Part shown: in pieces, positions 61,244 through 64,000 of the stretch
Numbering within the stretch: position 1 is the first letter of the stretch
Layout of the letters: every line of letters starts with the position of its first letter
From: Exilibacterium sp.
GTDB taxonomy: Bacteria > Pseudomonadota > Gammaproteobacteria > Pseudomonadales > Cellvibrionaceae
Length of the DNA stretch: 64,000 bases
Direction: 5' to 3'
NCBI GenBank assembly: GCA_028280195.1
Contig: JANQMH010000073.1
Location: 1 to 64,000, forward strand
Translations under genes and position numbers: made by a program
The notes under the pieces: model-generated
Databases searched by the model: none
Told to the model about the DNA's origin: nothing
The model's input: only the letters and a program-made list of their open reading frames with translations

Positions 61244-61769
61244 CCATCACGTTGTATTCATTAACCGCCTGCATGACTTTTTCCAATGCGCGGCTCATAT
61301 GGTATTCAACCGCTTTACCGCTGATGTCCAGCGTACGGGCGATATCCGCATAACTCAGCCCTTCAAACCGGTGCAACAGGAAGATATGCCGGGTTCTTCC
61401 CGGCAGCTCTGTCAACGCGTCCTTCACCGCAGCCAACTTTAACTCGGCCAGCAAAATACGGTATGCAGAGCGCTCGTCGCCAGCGGACTCAGTGCTGATA
61501 CAGGTTTGTTCATAATTCAGGTATTTTCTTTCCGTGTTACGCCTGCGCAGTACATTCAGGGCCAGGCGCACGGACATGGTAAACAGATATTTGCGCAGAT
61601 CGCGGATATCCTCGCGGTGCTCGATACGGCACAGCTTAAGGTAGGCGTCATGGGCGATTTCTTCCGCTTCCTGGGGATTGCCCAGCTTGTGTACCAGAAG
61701 GCGCCGCAACTCATCGGACGTATCCTTATACAACTGGGTAATTTCAACGTGTTCGTTGTTCACGCTCAT
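61236..61769 (-). CDS. FecI-type ECF sigma factor, island 2
   Basis: The 177-residue protein has sigma region 2 (LRRLLVHKLGNPQEAEEIAH, DAYLKLCRIEH, YLFTMSVRLALNVLRRRN) and region 4 (LPGRTRHIFLLHRFEGLSYA, DISGKAVEYHMSRALEKVM). It is shorter than the island 1 sigma and lacks its N-terminal extension. It precedes fecR. Its own promoter motif (61853-61878) equals that of the receptor gene but differs from island 1. Confidence 0.93.
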   Translation of the reverse strand: MSVNNEHVEITQLYKDTSDELRRLLVHKLGNPQEAEEIAHDAYLKLCRIEHREDIRDLRKYLFTMSVRLALNVLRRRNTERKYLNYEQTCISTESAGDERSAYRILLAELKLAAVKDALTELPGRTRHIFLLHRFEGLSYADIARTLDISGKAVEYHMSRALEKVMQAVNEYNVMDG

Positions 61770-61852
61770 TCTCGCCGCACTCCCGCCCCTCCTTCCTTAT
61801 TCAAGGTAATGCACCAGCATAATTCAAGCCAAATTACTGGCTATACCGTAAC

Positions 61853-61878
61853 GACACGCGAACCGGCAGTCACCCTAG
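61853..61878 (-). promoter_or_regulatory. ECF promoter motif for the island 2 sigma gene
   Basis: On the minus strand CTAGGGT (61878-61872), 11 bp, CGCGTGTC (61860-61853). It is identical in both blocks and spacing to the receptor promoter at 60076-60101. Confidence 0.75.
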
Positions 61879-61950
61879 GATGGAAACATAAAATTCTGCA
61901 GGCATTATATACAACATGGTTTAGTTAACTGGCGACACCGGAGGCCACCG

Positions 61951-62010
61951 TTACGCTTTGTCCGCGTTAATCTGCGCAATGGCAAATTCAACACTGTAAC
62001 CAGGCTCGAT
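61951..62010 (-). pseudogene. Remnant of an S9 peptidase C-terminal tail
   Basis: The minus strand encodes SVEFAIAQINADKA-stop at 61953. It matches the end of the chimeric remnant at 25084 (SAEFALAQINAGKA-stop) at both protein and DNA level. No catalytic part remains. Confidence 0.5.
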
Positions 62011-62028
62011 AACCGGGAAAATAGCGGA

Positions 62029-62312
62029 TCACATGGATATCCGGGTCAGGTTTTGCGGACCGTCTTCGGTTATCAATACATTGTCTTCGATGCGAATACC
62101 GCCGCAGGGCCTCAGTTGCTCTACCAATCCCCAGTCAATCACATTGCGGTGTTTGCCCTGTTGTAGCTGTTTAAGCAATGGCTCGATAAAATAAATGCCG
62201 GGTTCAACGGTAACCACCTAATTGGCTTCGATGGTTCGCAGCATGCAGAATCGCGGATATTTCGGATGAGCTTTGTGCAGTACCAATATATTCAGATCAA
62301 AATAACGCATCC
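62029..62312 (-). pseudogene. M24 prolidase remnant with internal deletion and nonsense codon
   Basis: From 62312 leftward the translation RYFDLNILVLHK matches RYFDLNVLALHK of the prolidase at 37240-38559. It then skips about 60 residues to PKYPRFCMLRTIEAN, a TAG, VVTVEPGIYFIEPLLKQL and so on to RISM-stop. The nonsense codon replaces the Gln of EPNQVV, as in the remnant at 25084, where that codon is also a stop. The C-terminal 62 codons are almost identical to the intact gene. Confidence 0.8.
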
Positions 62313-62339
62313 GGTTGTTGGAATACAAAGAAACTTGGC

Positions 62340-62412
62340 CTGAAATACGCTCCAGCCGACCGACTCCAGTTGTTCAATCTGTTTATCACTTATTTCAGCA
62401 ATGTCAACCGGT
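62340..62412 (-). pseudogene. Acyl carrier protein C-terminal remnant
   Basis: The minus strand encodes EISDKQIEQLESVG, matching EISGEQIEQLESVG of the acyl carrier protein pseudogene at 47321-47590, with clear DNA similarity. Sequence before and after is lost. It stands in the same position relative to island 2 as the longer copy does to island 1. Confidence 0.6.
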
Positions 62413-62470
62413 AGCGCTTCTGATGTAGGCTTTATATGGTACCATTATCTTTCAATAAAGGAGTAGTCTA

Positions 62471-62953
62471 GTGTTGATAGTGCGTGAAGCAAAATTAAGT
62501 GACCTGTCTGCACTGCTTGAGCTGGAGCAATGCGTAGTTGACGCCGAAAGGCCATTTAATCCGTCTATTAAGACAGACAAAGCCCATTACTATGATTTAA
62601 ATCACCTAATCTCAAGTAAAGACTCCCATCTTATTGTTGTAGAAAGCGCCAAAACTATTATTGCTACCGGATATGCACAAATTCGGCCTTCAAAGGCATC
62701 ACTCAAGCATACAAAACATTCATACTTAGGGTTTATGTATGTATCTCCTGAGTATCGAGGGCATGGAATAAATCAAAAGGTTATGGATAGTCTTATAGCA
62801 TGGAGTAGAGACCAAGGTGTTACAGATTTTTATCTGGATGTTTATTACCAAAATGACTCGGCAATAAGAGCCTATCAAAAGGCGGGGTTTGAACCAAGCA
62901 TTATAGAAATGAAACTGTCTACCGCAGGCGCGCACAATAAAGACTCCAGATGA
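62471..62953 (+). CDS. GNAT-family N-acetyltransferase
   Basis: The GTG start has AAAGGAG 7 bp upstream. The 160-residue protein has the GNAT fold: LIVVESAKTIIATGYAQIRP (strand 4 region), YVSPEYRGHGINQKVMDSL (acetyl-CoA pyrophosphate loop R-G-H-G) and YQNDSAIRAYQKAGFEP (motif B). It acetylates an amine or amino group of unknown identity. It lies between remnants of the duplicated flank and a LysE gene read in opposite direction. Confidence 0.9.
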   Translation: MLIVREAKLSDLSALLELEQCVVDAERPFNPSIKTDKAHYYDLNHLISSKDSHLIVVESAKTIIATGYAQIRPSKASLKHTKHSYLGFMYVSPEYRGHGINQKVMDSLIAWSRDQGVTDFYLDVYYQNDSAIRAYQKAGFEPSIIEMKLSTAGAHNKDSR

Positions 62954-62978
62954 CGCTCGTAGTCAGTTATGCCTGGCA

Positions 62979-63608
62979 TCAGTTAGTTCTTGTTGCAATT
63001 ACTTTAACACCTAATGCTATCATTGCCCCACCGAGTATTCGATCTATCCAATGCCCAAGCAGCTTAAACCTTTTATTGACAGATGGTTTTGAAAGCAGGG
63101 CTACAACGGCAGAAAACCATGCCAACTGTATAAGCATCATCCACATACCGTATATCCCAATTTGGTAAAGGGGCATATCTGGCGATAAAACTAGAGTGAA
63201 GAGTGATACGAAATAGATAGGCGCTTTTGGGTTTAGCGCATTGCACAGGAAGCCGATTCCAATGCTTTTTCCCGAAGAATGCTTTTTAATATTTTCCCGA
63301 TATTCTTCGTTGTTGCTGTGAGGCCGTGCGACAAGCCCTTTCACACCAAGATATATTAGATAGCTGCCGCCTACTATTTTAATTGCCCAAAGTGCTGAAG
63401 AAGAATTCGCAATGATTACCGCCAAACCAAAAGCGGAATAAAGTATATGGATTGAAAGACCCAGTGCTATCCCAATGCTGCACATCAAACCAGCCTTTTT
63501 TCCATGTGAAAGCGTTTGCTGAGAAACGAGAACAAAATCCGGGCCAGGAGATGCCGCTGCCAAGAGGTGTATCGACGTGATTAGCAACAAACCTTGAATT
63601 AGATCCAT
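62979..63608 (-). CDS. LysE/RhtB-family amino-acid exporter
   Basis: The 209-residue protein has six predicted helices, the family start LLAAASPGPDFVLVSQQTLS and LCNALNPKAPIYFVSLFTL. AGGAAT precedes the ATG. The stops of this gene and the GNAT gene face each other across 25 bp. The family exports amino acids or derivatives. It is only distantly similar to the LysE protein at 47915, so the shared location in both flanks may be chance. Confidence 0.9.
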   Translation of the reverse strand: MDLIQGLLLITSIHLLAAASPGPDFVLVSQQTLSHGKKAGLMCSIGIALGLSIHILYSAFGLAVIIANSSSALWAIKIVGGSYLIYLGVKGLVARPHSNNEEYRENIKKHSSGKSIGIGFLCNALNPKAPIYFVSLFTLVLSPDMPLYQIGIYGMWMMLIQLAWFSAVVALLSKPSVNKRFKLLGHWIDRILGGAMIALGVKVIATRTN

Positions 63609-63774
63609 ATGTAATTCCTATAATTTTGACATCGCGTGCGGAACCCGTTCCAATAACTCTTTTTTTTTCCACATCCAAATCCTGCTTTTTGTGATATTGT
63701 AACTGATATCAATTTACCACCATATTATTCTACCCAAATCATGGCCAGGGGATATTTATGACAAGCATCACTAT

Positions 63775-64000
63775 TCGCAATTAAATTTCGCCACCGCCGC
63801 AACTTCTTCAGAGTACCGGGGCGAGACTCTCTCCGGCTTATCTTTATTTTTGACAAGGTCAATCACAATAGCCAGTCAAACCATTACTGAAGAGCATATG
63901 CACATTGCTTTATTCATTTAACGATACTATATCAAGCGTCGCCCGCCAACCACTAAAGATGACTATTGTCGAGCAGCATAAGCAGGTTATGCAAATTTAG
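63775..64000 (-). pseudogene. Decayed copy of the 49085-49305 segment, cut by window end
   Basis: These ~225 bp align with the start of the hypothetical gene at 48680-49168 and most of the secreted-protein frame upstream (shared stretches such as TCTTCAGAGTA, GCAT-ATG-C and TAAGCAGG.TATGCAAATT). Relative to that copy it carries a CAG-to-TAG nonsense change and a one-base insertion. The segment 63609-63774 before it holds only the presumed LysE promoter. Confidence 0.7.

Noticed and set aside
37240..61769. Lasso-peptide locus with isopeptidase
   Set aside because: FecI/FecR/receptor plus peptidase recalls lasso-peptide loci, but no precursor, B or C protein is present and the S9 part is only a remnant tail.

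Overview
The window looks like chromosomal DNA of a TonB-rich, probably marine or soil, gammaproteobacterium. Five TonB-dependent receptor (TBDR) genes, two FecI/FecR surface-signalling pairs, CocE-type hydrolases, GPH-type MFS carriers, an AbgT transporter and strong Shine-Dalgarno sites support this; the genus cannot be named from the sequence alone. No rRNA, tRNA, CRISPR array, transposase or origin was seen. By eye the first ~11.4 kb is clearly richer in G+C than the rest.

Layout. (1) 1-8.5 kb, minus strand: a hydantoin-type island with an NCS1 permease (cut by the window start), a DUF917/S-methyl-thiohydantoin desulfurase family protein, a TBDR and a hydantoinase/oxoprolinase, next to a MalT-like LuxR regulator. 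(2) 8.7-11.4 kb: an ornithine-cyclodeaminase-family enzyme and a PLP dehydratase, divergent from a MarR regulator. (3) 11.5-18.4 kb: a DUF6435 protein, an AbgT transporter, a histidine phosphatase, and a decaying TonB locus (TBDR remnant, LysR gene between two copies of one 23-bp operator in opposite orientation, frameshifted tonB), then a methyltransferase, a cupin, and remnants of a sigma factor and an aldehyde dehydrogenase. (4) 18.4-24.8 kb: a LysR-divergent block with HIT-like protein, TauE/SafE carrier, class I aminotransferase, phosphonopyruvate hydrolase and M17 aminopeptidase, suggesting phosphonoalanine/phosphonopyruvate use. (5) 24.8-28 kb: low-GC region with an M24/S9 peptidase remnant and four small genes. 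(6) 28-36.7 kb: a complete hmuRSTUV-like heme operon with a giant membrane-anchored CobN-like chelatase.

(7) 37-47.6 kb and (8) 50.9-62.4 kb: two paralogous islands, both read on the minus strand: sigma factor, FecR, STN-domain TBDR, then a GPH carrier, an alpha/beta hydrolase and a CocE/S15 hydrolase. Island 1 ends in a PepQ-like prolidase. Island 2 ends in a C45 (penicillin-acyltransferase-like) Ntn hydrolase and a dipeptide epimerase. Each island carries its own ECF promoter motif, present once before the sigma gene and once before the receptor gene with exactly conserved spacing: TTCCCA-N16-CGTCT in island 1 and CTAGGGT-N11-CGCGTGTC in island 2. The upstream flanks of both islands share decayed relatives (acyl carrier protein remnants and a hypothetical gene pair), so the islands look like an old segmental duplication that diverged in enzymes and regulation. 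The most likely job is sensing, importing and hydrolysing two related peptide- or ester-like compounds; the substrate is unknown.
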